Assembly: GCA_030248135.1 (NCBI GenBank)
Contig: JASANC010002589.1
Coordinates: 20,920-84,919, forward strand
DNA: 64,000 nt
Source: Theristus sp. LFF4_11
Taxonomy: Eukaryota > Nematoda > Chromadorea > Monhysterida > Xyalidae
Direction: 5' to 3'
The notes below the pieces were generated by a model. It did not search any database, was not told where the DNA came from, and saw only the letters and a program-made list of their open reading frames with translations. Made by a program: the position numbers and the translations under genes. Below are positions 1 to 13,938 of the stretch, in pieces. The stretch's first letter is position 1, and every line of letters begins with the position of its first letter.

Positions 1-663
1 ACAGTGAGGCATAAGGTCCAAAAAGAATTCAAGTTTTATTTCTGTTCTTCTGGACAACATCATCAACAATGACAGTGTTAATATCACAGCGCACAAATTG
101 ACTCATTTCAAATTGATTTAAGAGTCGTTGTTAGAGCAACACGAACCTTCGGTGCCCTTTTTATGTCAGATATTAATAAGACTCATTTTTTCCGTTTTAG
201 CGTCCGTTCCATAAATCCCCATCATTTCCTGATTACCTTTTGTTAAGCAACCACGACCATGTTCTTAAAATTTCCAGGTTAGCGGAACCCTTTTTTCTGA
301 ATGACCTAAAAATGAGAAAAACAAACAACGCAGTGCGCTTAAATTAAAAAAGAGGTACATCTATGTATGGTCGATAAAAATTTGCTAAAAATTAAATTTG
401 ACAACCCCGCCGAAAATTTCAAGTTTTTAAAAACCTGTTAAAAAGGATAACTGCCAGTGGTTGTGCGCCCGAAACAACAACTCTCAATAATAAGACGAAT
501 AAGTTCCAATACGCTCTTAAATGGTCGCAATAAATCAAAAAACAGAAAACAAAAAAAACACATGAGAATCACACTAGTACCATCAATTTCCGATAAAGTA
601 TTTGCTGGGCTGCGAAGAGTCGTGAATGAAGCTTGGGCAGAGTCGAGTGTTTCTTGCTGCGCG
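1..663 (-). other. 3' flank / possible 3' UTR of the ephrin gene
   Basis: AT-rich sequence after the ephrin stop at 664. Overlapping short plus-strand frames at 457-1003 lie opposite the last ephrin exon and show no family motif. An AATAAA on the minus strand is present only near 40-35, so the true 3' end is unknown. Confidence 0.35.
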
Positions 664-3600
664 TCAGCAGCTCGCCCAGCACGTCCAACCCCACACGATC
701 AACAGCGTTGCCAGCAGTGTCCAGCTGTGGCGTGTCCGTGCTGCACCACCGCCGTCTTCGTCGTCTGACTCCAGCTCCGCGTCGGCCACTGTTCGCGAGT
801 GCTTTGAGCCGCCTTCACAAAACATTTCACAACTAAACATAAGAGGAAAAACACGCTGGCTTCAACAACTGTATGCTTCACCAGTCGACGTCTTGTTATG
901 GTACACTTTCAATAATCAAGTGCAACTGTTGCACAAACCACTTTCACACACCATAAGTGTTGTCTTCACGATACAGCTCCTCCGAATACAGTTCGTTTGG
1001 TGACCTGGTGTGCACTATGTACCTGCAAAACGTTCGTACTTATTGTTTATCTTTGCAGTTTGTTGATAAATCCGTTCTCTTGTCCCATATAAGCACTGGG
1101 TCCTTGAAGTGGCATCAACTTACATAAGCGGCGTTGTGGTTGACAGTTGGCGGCCACCGAAACGATCGTGGCGCTCAGGGGAGCCTCTCGATTGAAGTGC
1201 GTTGCCGCCGGCGATGTTGCTCGAGCGCTCGTTCGCGCCTAGAAAAACTACACAACTAACAACTCTCTTAAAGTTTTTTAAGAATTACGGTATTTTTCAA
1301 ATCTTTCGGAACACTGTGTACCGCTGTGTGTCGGGTGTATGATGAACTTCAGTTTCATGTTCTGCTGCAGACACATCCCGCCGTTTTTATTGGCGATGCC
1401 GTCCGGCTTGCCGGTCGAGGTTGCTGGAATTAAAAGCCACGCATCAGAGTTTTGCTGCAATCGTGACTGCCGTTTATTGTAAGTGCAGATCAAAACATAA
1501 AAAATAGTGCACGGGTTTCACATGACACACTCACAAATGAAATGATACGTTTTTCCAGGCTGAAATTCGAGTCCACCAGGCAACGGAGTGAACTGCCTGA
1601 AGACAGTGCTGATTTGCGTCCGTTGGAACGGGTCGTCACACGTGCCAACCAACTTTGAATCGCTCGCCAATTGACAGTGATCGTACGACCATTGCGACAC
1701 CTGCAGTGAAAAAAAATACATCTCGTATGTTGTGAACGACAGATTCCCCATGCTCTTGTTTGCCATGTTTATTGCTTAATTTTATTTGCTGTTAAAAATA
1801 GAAGTTAAGAATTGCATTTCTTTGACTGTGTGCCCTCGTATTATGCGATCATTTATCCATTTTGGTTGTTCTAATCTCAGACGCTCCACTTCACTCAAAC
1901 TAAACAATACCGCGCCATAGCGAGAGCGTCAGAAATTCTTGTGGCCTTGGAAATGATTGAATGAAAAAAACTGGTACGTACAAATAAATTGCGCGCAAAT
2001 AGAAAGAGATTTCAAAAAAGTTTATTGCATAACCGAGATTGAACGTGCTCTGTGTATCAGTTTCCTAAAAATATGAAAAAACGCAACCTTGCGCAAAAAT
2101 AGCATGAATCAAGGTCTGTCCAACTCAATTCTGATCAATCGAAAATATGCCAAACTCAATTTCACATTCATTTATCATTCCCACTATTCAATGGTCGCGC
2201 ATAAATAATCACTCTCCAAGGTATTTCCAATTTTTAAAGTTGATCTTTGAATCATAAAATATCTCTAAATCGTAGACATTTGAGCACATTCGATTTTTGG
2301 TGTTTCCCTGTTCAATAAATAGTGCGTTTGTGTATATTCAAACAAACACGTGAATGTCATAATTGGTGATCCCTATGAACATCTATGCGGCAAGTCAAAA
2401 CCTGAAACACAAAACACATTGTACAATATGGACTCTATTGGTTAAAAACGGTAAACAACATGTGCACACACAACACTAACCAATGCATATGTGCGGGAGC
2501 TTTCTTTCTAGTTTGCATCCCACTATGGTCAATTTCACGCTTCGCTAAATTAAATGAATACAAAATATCTGCTTTGGAGAACTGAATGCAATGATATTTA
2601 TCGGTTTGCGGGAATATAATCCATGATCACCATTTGACTGATATCATCATGCTCAACAGTGTTGACGGCCGAAGAGAAATAACACGGTTTTTTTCAAGTT
2701 GAATCACCGTGCAGGATTAAATTCAGCACGGATGCAAAACGATTATGGGTAACACTAAACAAATGTGTTTTCATGTTCTGGGAACTGCTTGAAGCACTCC
2801 CTGCATTCGTGGCCGTGCATCCGTGCTACTTGCGATCACTGTACGAACATGCAATTTATGCACATGCGTCTGCATTCGGGCTCGTTAGAGCGCAAAATGT
2901 CGCGTTTATGTGGAACTAAAGAATTCCATGTACTTGCATGTTCAGTGAATATATATTGTTTATTCCTTCACTAATGAGTTTCGCCATATTTGTAGCCGCC
3001 AGCTATGTACAGTGTATGACGGTTCAAACCAGGAAAAGGTCCAGCTGTGAAAACGGATAAAAATCTGTTATGCCATGTGAAATGGTCGGCATTAAAGGCT
3101 GTCTGATTGTTTGTCTGTGCTTGTTTTCAAAACTGCATTGGACGCCGGTGGTTTAAAATGAGTTCGAAAACCATGAAAACAAAACTGAAGGACCCAAATT
3201 TTGCCTTTCGAAAAACGCGTTTCTGCCATATGCCAACGTTCACATTTAATCAAAATGTATCAGCAATTGTGTTTTTATCCATGAGCAGCTAGGTCTAATC
3301 CGTGCATTGTGTCTGGCAAGGTGTAACCATTGATACCATGTACATACATCTGTAGTACTCAATTTCCGGCTTACCTTAGCGATTGTAAACCGCAATTTTC
3401 GGCCTATCAGAAAACGATGAACGAACAATTTTCAAACGTTCAGCTCTAAAATAACGCACCTTATTTGTGAAAGTGCGCTCGGGTGTCTAATAGACGCATA
3501 ACAATATATTTGAAACGAATAGGTTTTTCCTGAACAGTTCGTTCTTTATTTATGGGAATGAATCATCAAGTGAAACCGGTTTTACATAAATAAAACATGC

Positions 3601-6600
3601 ACAATCATGAGTTGATTGCTGTTGCTTGCTTAAATTTTAAGGTGGACATTTCACGTTTAAAAAAACGCAGAAACATTGTTGTTTGAAAAAAACATTTTAC
3701 AGTATTAAGATCGCTTCAAAATCTCTCCTGTCCGTGGAGGTGATAATCCCTGTCAGTCAACTCAAACGTGCACTGGCAATGCGACGTTTGCGAAAATTAA
3801 AACATCTTCATCACAAAACTATGGCGTGCATGGATGAGTGGCCACGTAAAGCAATTCAACAATGCGCACAGAAACAAAACGCGCCACCCGCAACACACTC
3901 ATTTCAATCAGCAAGGACAATCAATAAACGTTTTGGCAGACCCGAATTTTGAAAAGTTTAGACCCAATACATAAAGACACACATGTATTGTGTCTGCATG
4001 TGTTCGGTTTGCCACATTTCACGACAAACTGTCGGTCAGATCAGAAGATTTATTACTTTGGTGGTAATTTTAAACAAGAAGTTTTAATGGAAACAGATCC
4101 GAATACTGAAACAGTCAGCTGGACACGAAAACGGTTTTTCTTATTCCAACATTTTCTGTTGGTTGCCCCGTTTTGTCGTTTCATGCAGAGCAGTGGACGC
4201 GATGACAAGACACAAGTCGGGGCAACGCCAAAGTCGTTAACTAAATCAGCGCATCTAACGACCACCGTATTGTAATGTCTTAACTTTTTTCTGCCCGATC
4301 TCGATATCGGTTTGTCAACACAAACAGAATAAAATTATTGGTGTTTCCCGCACAACAAGAGCAAGTCATACCGACTCATATCAGAGTGAGTGGTGACACA
4401 ACACACGGAATTTTTTTAAAGAGCATTGAATTTTTTAAAATCTGTAAGTAATTTTTCGCACAAAAACAATCATTTCCAAAACAACTGTATTCGACACACG
4501 TGTGAAAAATGGGTGGCACTTTTTGATGAACAAACGTGTTTTAAAGGTAAATTGATCATTATGCTACGCATGCAGTGTGCACGATCATTGTTAACGTTCG
4601 TGAGAACAAAACGTTAACTGTACTAAAAGTGGCAAGTGCTAATGGTTTTATTCAATTTAGTGCTTAATGAAACTAAAAGTTTAAAGCTGTCCAAATCGTG
4701 TTGCACCGAGCAGACCACTTACACTGTAAATCTGTGAGTGTTGCACGATTGAGCTGTTGTAGAGCGGACGCATTGGCCTGCCAGTGGGCGCCACGTACGG
4801 ACACACCAAGTTCACCCTGTCAAGGATCTCCACCGTGATCACGTGCTCGGTGTTGTCGATGTGGAAGCTGAAATGGAACAGAGTTGTTGCGTTCGCTGGT
4901 TCAAAAAAAACAATCATTCACCGCGCTTTCCATACAAAGCCACATTAGACCTCAGTACACGCACATGTATGTATGTACATGTACATGTGCAACTTGTGCT
5001 GGTTGACAATTCAAGCTGGGTGTGCATCCACTGAAAGGCACCAAAATTGTCTTAAATCCCTTGAATTTGTTCAACACTGCTGCCCATTATTGCTGAAGCA
5101 CAGCACACTTGTGCATTTTGTGTGCAAAACAACACGATTCACGTGTACACTGTAGTCATTATGCGCTGGGCTGCGACCTTGAAAAAACACGATTGTTATT
5201 CATATTTTATTAGGCACTTTATATAGCATTTTGGGTGTTTTTTATATTTGAAGCAATAATACTGCTGATACTTTGGTCGAAATTTATGCATTCTGCACAT
5301 GCGCTCATTGTTCAGTGTTCCTTTTACACGGAAAACCACCCGCAGTTTTCCCATGACAAATTTATGGTTTAGATTTTTGTTATGAATTGAAATTCAGAAT
5401 GTGTACATTTAGCCACCTTCTGTACTTACAGTAATACCGTATTGACGACAATTGATAGGATTTATTGCTGATAACAGGCTTTATTTTGACGCACTGATTG
5501 GATGGTTTAGTTCACGCACATGGTTCAAATAACATAAATCTAAAAGTTTGATTGCATTTTGACATTCGTTAGCACGTGACGCCTAAACGGTTGCAAAACT
5601 GACGCGACAAAACACCATTTTGACTAATTTCAGTTCAACTGAAGTCTTTTTATTTTATGTTGACTGGCCGGCGGCAGTATCTTCAATCCTGAATGGATTT
5701 CAAAATCCCCGCTTTGTAAAGCCCGGCTTCAAACTAAATTAATCAAGCCGACACTATCTTAGATATGTAGCATCTTTTGAAAACAGCAAACAAGCTGTGT
5801 GGGTGCATGATTGCCAGCAAACACGCAACGTGTGCACTTGCATTTCGAACAATGGCTCGTGAATTGAAATAGGCTTGTCTGTTTCTTGCATCTGCTTCAT
5901 CCGTGTACCACAGATCGTTCGTGTGCCAGCGTCCAAATGACACACAAACTGCGTTGAGTCAGACCGGATGCACGGTTGGCACTGTTTCGCGGTTGTGAAG
6001 CAATGTTCGCTGTTTTTGCGATTTCGTTTCCGGCTTGTGTGTTCGTTTTGAGCAGACTGTATCAGGCCAACCATCACTAAAAGTAGACTGATGTTTGTTT
6101 AAATGTTGTTTTTCGCGCACTGCTAAAAGTTTATTCAGTCAAACACTGCAAATCCGTTTAGGCAGAAACCCCTGAAATGTTCTGCAGACTAGAATACCAC
6201 CAATAAAAAGCGAAAAACAACAAACGCCACAAATGGTCGTACATGTCTGGATGCACTCCGTTTAATGGAACAAAAAAGTGATGCACAAGACAGATGTGCA
6301 ACCGGTTTGTAACGCGAGCCATACATCGACTGCTGGAGGGACGACCAAACCGACAAACAACCCATAGCATCAGTCAGCCGTGTCAATTCCGGAACTTCGC
6401 ACAACAATGTTTTATTTATTTTATAAAAATGTTTTATTAAAATACTGCAAAAGTATGTATTGTACAGGGTGGGCCAAAAATTGCAGATTTAAAATGGCTC
6501 GTAGGTATTTGCCACCAGTCGAGCTGAATTGGAATACTTACTATATAGAATTTATACCTTCTTATATGTTTTCAACATTTGTCTAAACCGCTGCTGTAGA

Positions 6601-9600
6601 CAAAATACAATATGTACAACAAAAGTTGTTGTTTTTTGATTGCGTACGAGCGCTACTCTGGACAAACATCGTTCAAGTTGTCGGTGCTCTAAATTTTTTT
6701 CACACCAGACTCTAATTTTCCATCGTTTCAGAGCTAATTTACCGTATTACCTCTAATAAACCCCCATGGGGGTTTATTTCTTTAGCGACTTCTGAGGGTG
6801 GGGGTTTATTTTTGGGGGGCTTTATTTTTTTGGGGGGGGGTTTATTTACAAACAAATTCTAGGGGTGAAGGTTTGTTGAAAAATGACAAAAATACCTTGC
6901 ATGGCAGGCAAGAAAGTCGCAGAAACTTTTACTTTTCACAGAGATTTCCTTTTGTAACAGCCTTTTGTAATGAAATTACCACTAACTCATCCCTTTGGGG
7001 CCTTTGGTAGCACAATTTCACCAATGTCACTGCATTCAGCCACTGAATTCGCTAGAAACAGGTTTCTAATAAACCCCCAGGGGGGTTTATTTTTGGAGGG
7101 GGATTATTTAGAAACTTGTCGAGGGGGTGGGGGTTTATTTTGGGGGGTTTAATTTTGGGGGGGTTACTAATAGAGGTAACACGGTAGTTGTGTGAATGTG
7201 GCCGCCGTTGTCCTTCGTGAGTGTGTTCAAACATCGGTTTACTGTTCGTCAAGGCTTCCCCGTAAAACCACAACGTGAATCGTAGTCATTGGTCCTAGAT
7301 CTACTGTAGTGTTACCAAATTAAAAAAAATTCAAAAATGTTGCTGACTATTGCAGCAGAACAGCTACAGTCAGTCCCCCTTCCCTCGGTTCTCCGCCACA
7401 CCCGCCCCAACACAACAGTCTGACGACGCTACTAATTTTTTCACTTGGTTATATTGTTTCAACGCCCAATTCGCTCGCTGTTTCGTCAATCATTCACAGA
7501 GGATTCCGAGCCATCTGGACGACGCCTACAGTTCTTCAGTTTTTTTCATTCCTTGAAGTCTCTCTGTCACGTGCTATGATCAGTGGCCCCATCAGCCACT
7601 ATTTTTGCAAACAACCCAAAACATCATACAATGCGTCATAAACGAGCGTTTTGTGGCCTTGTGCGTATGAACAACAACTTTGCGGCCCCCGATACTTCTG
7701 CTTCACTTTTTGCCTCCTTTTGTTTCGTTCAACAAATGCGCTTGTCTGTTATGCTATGTTGTAAATTGTCGTGTAAAACATTGCAAGATATGAGTCGGTT
7801 TGCTGTAACCCACACCAGACTTGTGTCAGAGAGTCAAGTTTCGTTTGGAATACACGATTAGTGCAAGTGCGTTCGGTACCGCAAATTCGGTGTCAGGCAG
7901 GATGCAGCGGCTTTGTTTGAATGCGCTCTCTCATTTTTCATACCGGGTGCTGACGTAAGGAATATTTGGGACGAAACGGGATAGATAAATCCTATATAAT
8001 CGTGAAAATAAAAATCTGTTTAACGATTACTATTGTTTGCTGTCCTAAAGTTTTTACACATGTAAAACAAGTCGATTATAAATTATGCCTGTGTTCGTTT
8101 ATTTCATTGAAATGGGATCTGTATTAGAAAACTTTTACTGGCTGGTATAAGAAACCAAGGTAAACATACCGTACATGTGCTGTATGTATCTCATTAAAGA
8201 TGAACTGTGTCTGTTCCCGGGTTTCAAACGAAAATGCTCATTTTGTGCATTTTTGAAATGTTCAGTTTGAATTTAACCAACCATAATTTCAATCTTTCAA
8301 ACGATCGGCGGCAAGAATAATGGGCGTGAAATGCATTTTATTGCATGAAACACGCTCAACGCTAAGTGCTAGGTAAATATATAAATACACCGACGCAAAC
8401 ATTGGACGAACAGAACATGAGCGCAATGCACACCAATTGTTGGTTGATATTGGAAATTATACATTCGTTTGATATGAAACTAAAATGAATGAAACGAACA
8501 GTGCGGAACTGACTGAAAAGTGTACGGTGTAACTGAAATCTAAACGAAATGGATTCTTTTCAGGATAAGCAACACTTCAGGACATCGTATGTATCTTTAC
8601 AAGCAGCATTATTCCGCCCACAGTACAAACAGCCAAAGCCAGGCTGTTTTATCGGAGAACAACAAACTTTAAAAGTAATAAACGCCTGAATTTAGTTTTT
8701 GGTGCGAGACAACGAAAAACGCTGTCAGTTGTGTGGTCCCTGACCTGACCAAAAAACTCATGTACTGCATTATGTAAGAGACACTGCAACAGCGCAACAT
8801 TCTCCAAGAAAAAAACTCCTCAATTTTTTACGGCTCGTCATTTTTTAGCAAGTCGACCGGAAGTTTGCTGGCTTGATATAGGCCGATGGCCACAAGCGTT
8901 TGGGTTCGCAAAAAAGCACAGAGCACACCACTCGCTTTTTCCGACAATTTATTCGGTCGGTTCTTCAACCGAACACCCTCTGGTTCGCGTATGAGCCTCC
9001 TCCTTCCAACCGTGACGTTTTTGTTCGCAGCAGCAGCTGCTCATCCGTTGTTCAACCACAAAAAGTGTGCGGTTTTGATTGATTAGAGCACTTATGCGTT
9101 TGATAACAAACAGCTATTCGAGCCACAGTTGTTTTTTTTTGAAAGCATAACCGCTGGAACGAACAGGCGATTGACCAACAAATGGGCGAATGTCATGGCG
9201 ATTTTTGACAATGTCCACGAACATTTCAAATGTGCTTGTATTTTCCAAATGTAAGCCAGTTGGACAGCGTGGGTTTTGATATCCAAAACAAGCTTTAGTG
9301 GTGCACATTGTGTGTGTTTGCGTGTTTATTATCGCCACCAAACTGACCTCTGACAAAACAGCAGCATTGTTACAGTTTTACAACCCTCTACTGTCAGATT
9401 GTCCAGCAATAAAACCTTTGATTTTAAATGTTCAAAAATCTGCAGAATAAATTCCCGTAAGCAGTGCGCACCAAAGCAATTTAGCGAAGTGTCCCGCCCA
9501 AAGGAAGCCTATTAACTCTAATGTTCTCACATTAAGCGCATGTGTGGTGTGGGTAATCCAACCTTTTACACGCAAAATACACAATAAATTATACTGGTAT

Positions 9601-11640
9601 TAGCTTGATTGAGAATTTTATCACAAAGCTTATGCAACGAACATGCATGCTAACGAGCACATGGTGCCTGCAATTGTTGGCATTGACCTCGCATTCAAGG
9701 GCCATTCATATCCTCGTCCCTGTTAGTTTAGCTGATTGCAAATGTTAAATTCTTTAAGACGTGATTTGAGCCTCCGTTTAAATTTCAGTTAGCGTTTCAC
9801 AACAACTATAGTTAATATGTTATATGAAGAATTCAGCGAAATGAAAGGAAATAGAGAGATGTGCATGTATGTTTTGGAATCCCCGTCCGGTCTGCTTTTG
9901 ATAAATTAGCCTATAACATCTGCATGGGATGGGGTGACGAGCAAGCGAACAACGCAAAATCGCTATGCTCATGCATTACTTTAACAATCTGCCTTTCGAA
10001 ATCGTAATCACGATTGTTGTAACAGAACCCGGATTTATACTGTTAACATGGACAAGTTCATTCAAATGCAGTACATAAAAACCTATTTTGAGTTGTATTT
10101 GAAACGAGATCATCTGATTTTGAGAGTCGACGCGAGGCGCAAGCTTGCCTCTGACAGCAGTGGATAATGCAATTGGAAACGCATCCCGGACGAAATCACT
10201 GTCTCCGACGTGAGTTACTGAAGTTAGTCGGCGACTAGTGGCATTGTACTAAAGTTTTACGTTGCTTGCTTTTCACATTGTTGTGCTGATCTCTGCATCA
10301 GATACGGAATGTGGATACGGAATGGTCGAGTAAACAGCGCAGTTTTTTTTCAGGGTGCAAGGAGCTTGCGAATTTTGAAGGAAAGAAAAAAAATACTTTC
10401 AAAAAGCCAATTGTGTATCAAAAATCGTGTGTTTTTACATGGGTTTAAAGGTCATTCGTGCTATTCTGTTTGTTGCCTTGTTTATTTAGCCATACTGTAC
10501 ATGCCCTTTTGAATTGGACAGAGCACCATTAAACAGATGCAGAGTGCCTTCAAAAAAGTTCATCCATGCTTTCAAACGTGTGCCACACGTCTCACGACGC
10601 AATTCTCTTCTTCAAAAAAGTTTCGGTGTCAAATGTTTCTTTGATAATCAGAATACATGACAATACAATGCTTTAAAAATACAGGTTTTTTATTTTGATA
10701 ATTTTCAAACAAGACGCACTTTAAAAGTCAGAGCACCGTTGCACACGACACAATGCACCACAATCGAAGCAATGTAAGCAGTGCGCATTTGACAACCACT
10801 AAAAAGTGTCTGTGCGGTGCCCGCACGAGCCCCGGACGCTGTGTCACGTTGAATCAGTACCAAGGCGCACAATGCAAGTGTTCTCTCATACACACAGTGA
10901 CACGAACATAGTGGTGTTCCACACGATTATTATTGGACACAGGGGTATGGTGCATTTTGAAACTATGCAAAATATGCAACGCATTATATGCTTGCTTGGA
11001 GCATAGATGGATCATGTAATGGGCCAAAAAATAATCAGTTATTAGTAGCCGAAGCTTTAGTTCTTCATTCTCTGCATCGACTATGAGCACATACACTATA
11101 ATCAATCCATGAGACTTTATAAACACGCACATATGTACACTGTACTTGCACAAACGCACAAACGCACAATAATACACCATGTACATTCCAGAATGCTAAA
11201 CTCAAAATACACAAATAAAACTTGGTGCCGTGCGCATTGTTTTGCCACAGGATTGATTACTGCCCCGTCAATGAGTTGGTCAGATGCTTCACGCATTTAT
11301 GCCCGCTGTACTCATGGAATTATATCCTGTACATGCAAAGCCATTAGAACTGTAGAACTTACAAGTGTATTACTTTTAGAAAATAACCGTAACCTGATGT
11401 GTGACAGCAACTAAACGACATACATACATAATATTGTGCCGTCCAACGAAGTCATGTATACTCCACAGACAAAAATTTTGAATAAAATTCGCTGATTTTT
11501 CACGTCAGGTAGCAATTTTGCCGCAAAACGGATAGAGATCGCATTACGGCTAACTGCACAACACACTGGAAATGGTTGTGTTCTCGCCAGCAGACACAGT
11601 GGCACCGACACATGCTGCAGAACACACACGTTTGTGTGCG

Positions 11641-11688
<48 letters not shown>

Positions 11689-13938
11689 TGGGCCGTGTGC
11701 CATACTTGGCTCGTATCAACGCCGAAATCTATAGACCATAAAAATACGCATGTCACATGCATTACCGGCAATGATTTAGATGCATTGAATCAAACAAGAA
11801 AAAACATTCTGGTTCTGTTTACTGTGGTCAAGCATGGCAACACAAGGCACATTGACACTGCAGCTACTACGTTTTGAATTTTCGTACTTTGGCTGGTTTT
11901 CGTTTTCTTTATTTTCAAAATTTTTCATCTTTAAAATTTTGAAATTTTTCACATTTTAGATTTTAGCCGATTTGAAACTTTCAAACGTAAAAACATACTT
12001 CTCACTCAGTTTTTATACAATGTACACATGTGCTATATTCAAAACTGAGTTGAAAAGGAAAACTTGCAAAACGGATCGCGTGTGTGTATTCATGGGATTC
12101 CTTTCTTTTTGCTCCCTTTGTCCGCAGACATTTCTCAATAGCTTCAAGAAGAACCAAAGATGAATCGCAAACGTCGACGCAAAATCACGCCAAGCCCCGT
12201 AATTCGTTCAAGCTCGTAAATATACGAAAGCTGTATATGGCTTATACGTGTTTTCACACCTCTTCCTTGCCGTGTGCATATTGCGAATTCTGCGAAAGCA
12301 TGGACATTTTGAAGCAAGCGCTGAATCAAGAGCAGAGAAAGCCGTGAATTAAACATTCATCAAATCGAATCCTTGGTTTGCCAGATCTTCTGCAGTACAT
12401 GTACATATTGTATGTAGTATCTAGATATGTTTTCGTTCGATCGTGTATTTTATTTGCAGTTACAGGATAATTTATCCTTTGCGGATAAGCAGTTTACCGA
12501 TGTAGGTAGGCTTCGGGTGGTTCAGCATTCTCTCATTTTCAGTGCTCTTTGATGAGGGTTGTGTTTAATTTTTGTTCGTTGGATGGATGGACGTTGGATG
12601 GAAGATGAACACGAAACGATATGCGATGCTTGAAAAAAACCATCAGTTACACACACTTACGCGACTACTGAAATAGAAAATAAACACATACACATACATA
12701 CGCACTTTCGCATATGTGTGTGTGTCGTGTGCGTTTTTGACGTGCATTTATACTTTTTCCATATTTTTGCATCATCCATCCAGAAAACATTCGAGAGAAC
12801 ATTTGTGTGTGAATGAGACACACGGCGACGAGACACACACAAACACAGCGGCTTCATTCCCAACGGACACACAAGCCAATCATAAGCTGCACACGTGTGC
12901 GCGTCACAGTTGTACACACGACCGCCAAAACTTATGGCTGCACAGTGCTGTTGTTGCTGCATCGTGTCTCGCACGTTCTGGTGGACGCTGTTTGCATTCG
13001 GTCACGTTTGTGTCGTTGGAAGGCGCATGAATGATCGGTTCAGTTTGAAAGTGTCAGATTGCAGGTTTCAGTCAAAAACAACATTCTTCGTTGAATTCAA
13101 TTCTGGAAAATTCTGAAATATAACCTATGGAGATGCAGTTTGTGATTCGAGCAAACGGAAACCAAAAAACACACCACTGCGTGGCGGCCGTCGAGCAACA
13201 TTATGCGTTCTTTGATTTATGGTAATTATTGCGCGACAAAAAAATCGGTGTCGGTTTCGCAGACAGAGGATTCCGTAAAACCTCTAAATTTTGCCCATGA
13301 GCACCGGAAAACGAGCAAACCGTGTACCGGGGCCACTTTTTATGAGCTGACACCGAGCCCTAAACAAAATTCCGACCTCTTTTTATCGAGAGCAGTTCAC
13401 GCTCCGATGCATTTGTATTTTCAATATTGGCGCAATGCAATGTTGACTTTGCATGATGGCCGAACAATATGAAGCAAACACTGGCACCACACGAGGAGAC
13501 AGCCGTTTTCACACACGTGCACAGCGCTGTGCTCACCAACGCGTTTGCCTTTGTTTTGCACTGCATTTGCAATAATGCAATTTTATGTGCAAACCGAATG
13601 CAAACAAAACATCAACATATCACACATTCGATCTCGGAAATTCAATAAAAAATTACCCAACACACTGGAGCTGTGAGTCCAAAACGGCTCCATAGAACAC
13701 AAACACAAAATATTATGAAAAAAAGCAAACCACACCGCCACTCTTACATTGGATTCGTCGAGTTCCAGTAAATGTCGGGCAACGTCCGTGCACTCGCAAA
13801 GTTTGGCTGAATCAGCAAGATGTGCGTGAAGAGCAGCCAGAGCAGGCCGAAGTGTCCTGCGGCGTCGCACGACTGTCTGACGATTGTTCTCAGCTGGCCC
13901 GTTTGTGCGTGGCGCCGTCCACCGAGCACGTCCGTCAT
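664..13938 (-). CDS. ephrin, GPI-anchored Eph-receptor ligand (6 exons)
   Basis: Cell-surface ligand of Eph receptor tyrosine kinases. Exons I assembled (minus strand): 13938-13748, 4867-4723, 1700-1535, 1423-1322, 1238-1124, 832-664; all phases close, giving about 295 aa. Visible: a hydrophobic signal segment (about residues 31-47), then the ephrin start DIYWNSTNP, VNLVCPYV, WSYDHC, GLEFQPGKTYHFI, and the STSTGKPDG...GGMC block. These supply the four Cys of the receptor-binding domain. A Ser/Gly/Asp-rich linker and a hydrophobic C-terminal tail (SWTLLATLLIVWGW) ending soon after in a stop look like a GPI signal, so this is ephrin-A-like in anchoring. Start uncertainty: ATG 13938 was chosen because it is closest to the signal; an in-frame ATG lies at 14094. 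The exon 4 donor could also be at 1289 (same phase). The first intron is 8.9 kb and full of repeats. Family call very secure; the last two exons are inferred from splice sites and frame. Confidence 0.9.
1701..4722 (-). other. ephrin intron 2
   Basis: Bounded by AGT|GTAAGT at 4723/4722 and CTGCAG|GTG at 1701/1700. AT-rich, with no convincing coding region or recognised repeat. Confidence 0.6.
5754..6074 (-). CDS. possible small Cys-rich protein or exon nested in the ephrin intron
   Basis: Open frame of about 106 aa starting at ATG 6074, just downstream of a CTACTTTTAG acceptor-like site. It has a cluster of spaced cysteines (CFTTAKQCQPC, VCHL, ICGT) followed by a second Cys-poor half ending CWQSCTHTAC. 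No signal peptide is evident and I do not recognise a family. It could be an exon of a nested gene or a chance frame in the intron. Low confidence. Confidence 0.2.
   Translation of the reverse strand: MVGLIQSAQNEHTSRKRNRKNSEHCFTTAKQCQPCIRSDSTQFVCHLDAGTRTICGTRMKQMQETDKPISIHEPLFEMQVHTLRVCWQSCTHTACLLFSKDATYLR
6740..7186 (+). mobile_element. G-rich foldback MITE, copy A
   Basis: Terminal inverted repeats begin TACCGTATTACCTCTAATAA and end ...AGAGGTAACACGGTA. Internal arms are long G-runs spaced by TTTATT (GGGGGTTTATT units). The core is shared with copies C and D, for example CAGCCTTTTGTAATGAAATT. No coding capacity. Same orientation as copy B at 24457. Confidence 0.75.
10302..10512 (+). mobile_element. 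diverged copy of the TACGGTATGGCCG MITE
   Basis: Contains the family's TTTTTTTCAGGGTGCAAGGAG segment, the GCGAATTTTGAA segment and a following GTGCTATTCTGTTTG segment, but the ends are decayed. Related intact copies lie at 28567, 50568 and 52375. Confidence 0.5.
11641..11689. repeat. (GT)n microsatellite
   Basis: Uninterrupted GT dinucleotide run of about 23 units after GATGTGTG. It produces artefactual long His/Thr or Cys/Val frames on both strands. Confidence 0.95.

Larger units (their letters stand above)
4868..13747 (-). other. ephrin intron 1 (8.9 kb, repeat-bearing)
   Basis: Donor AAT|GTAAGA after exon 1 and acceptor ATTTCAG before exon 2. It holds a mariner-like end near 6463, a G-rich foldback element (6740-7186), a decayed MITE (10302-10512), a GT microsatellite (11641-11689) and CA-rich patches around 12.6-12.9 kb. 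A cysteine-containing minus-strand frame at 5754-6074 is listed separately. Confidence 0.7.

Noticed and set aside
457..1003. Overlapping plus-strand open frames of 67-125 codons
   Set aside because: They lie opposite the last ephrin exon (832-664), and their openness is explained by the GC-rich coding strand on the other side.
2765..2974. Frame resembling a zinc finger (CDHC...HMRLHSG)
   Set aside because: Spacing between Cys and His is wrong for C2H2 and there is a single isolated unit within the ephrin intron.
11411..11877. His/Thr-rich and Cys/Val-rich frames of about 100 codons
   Set aside because: They are translations of the GT dinucleotide microsatellite.
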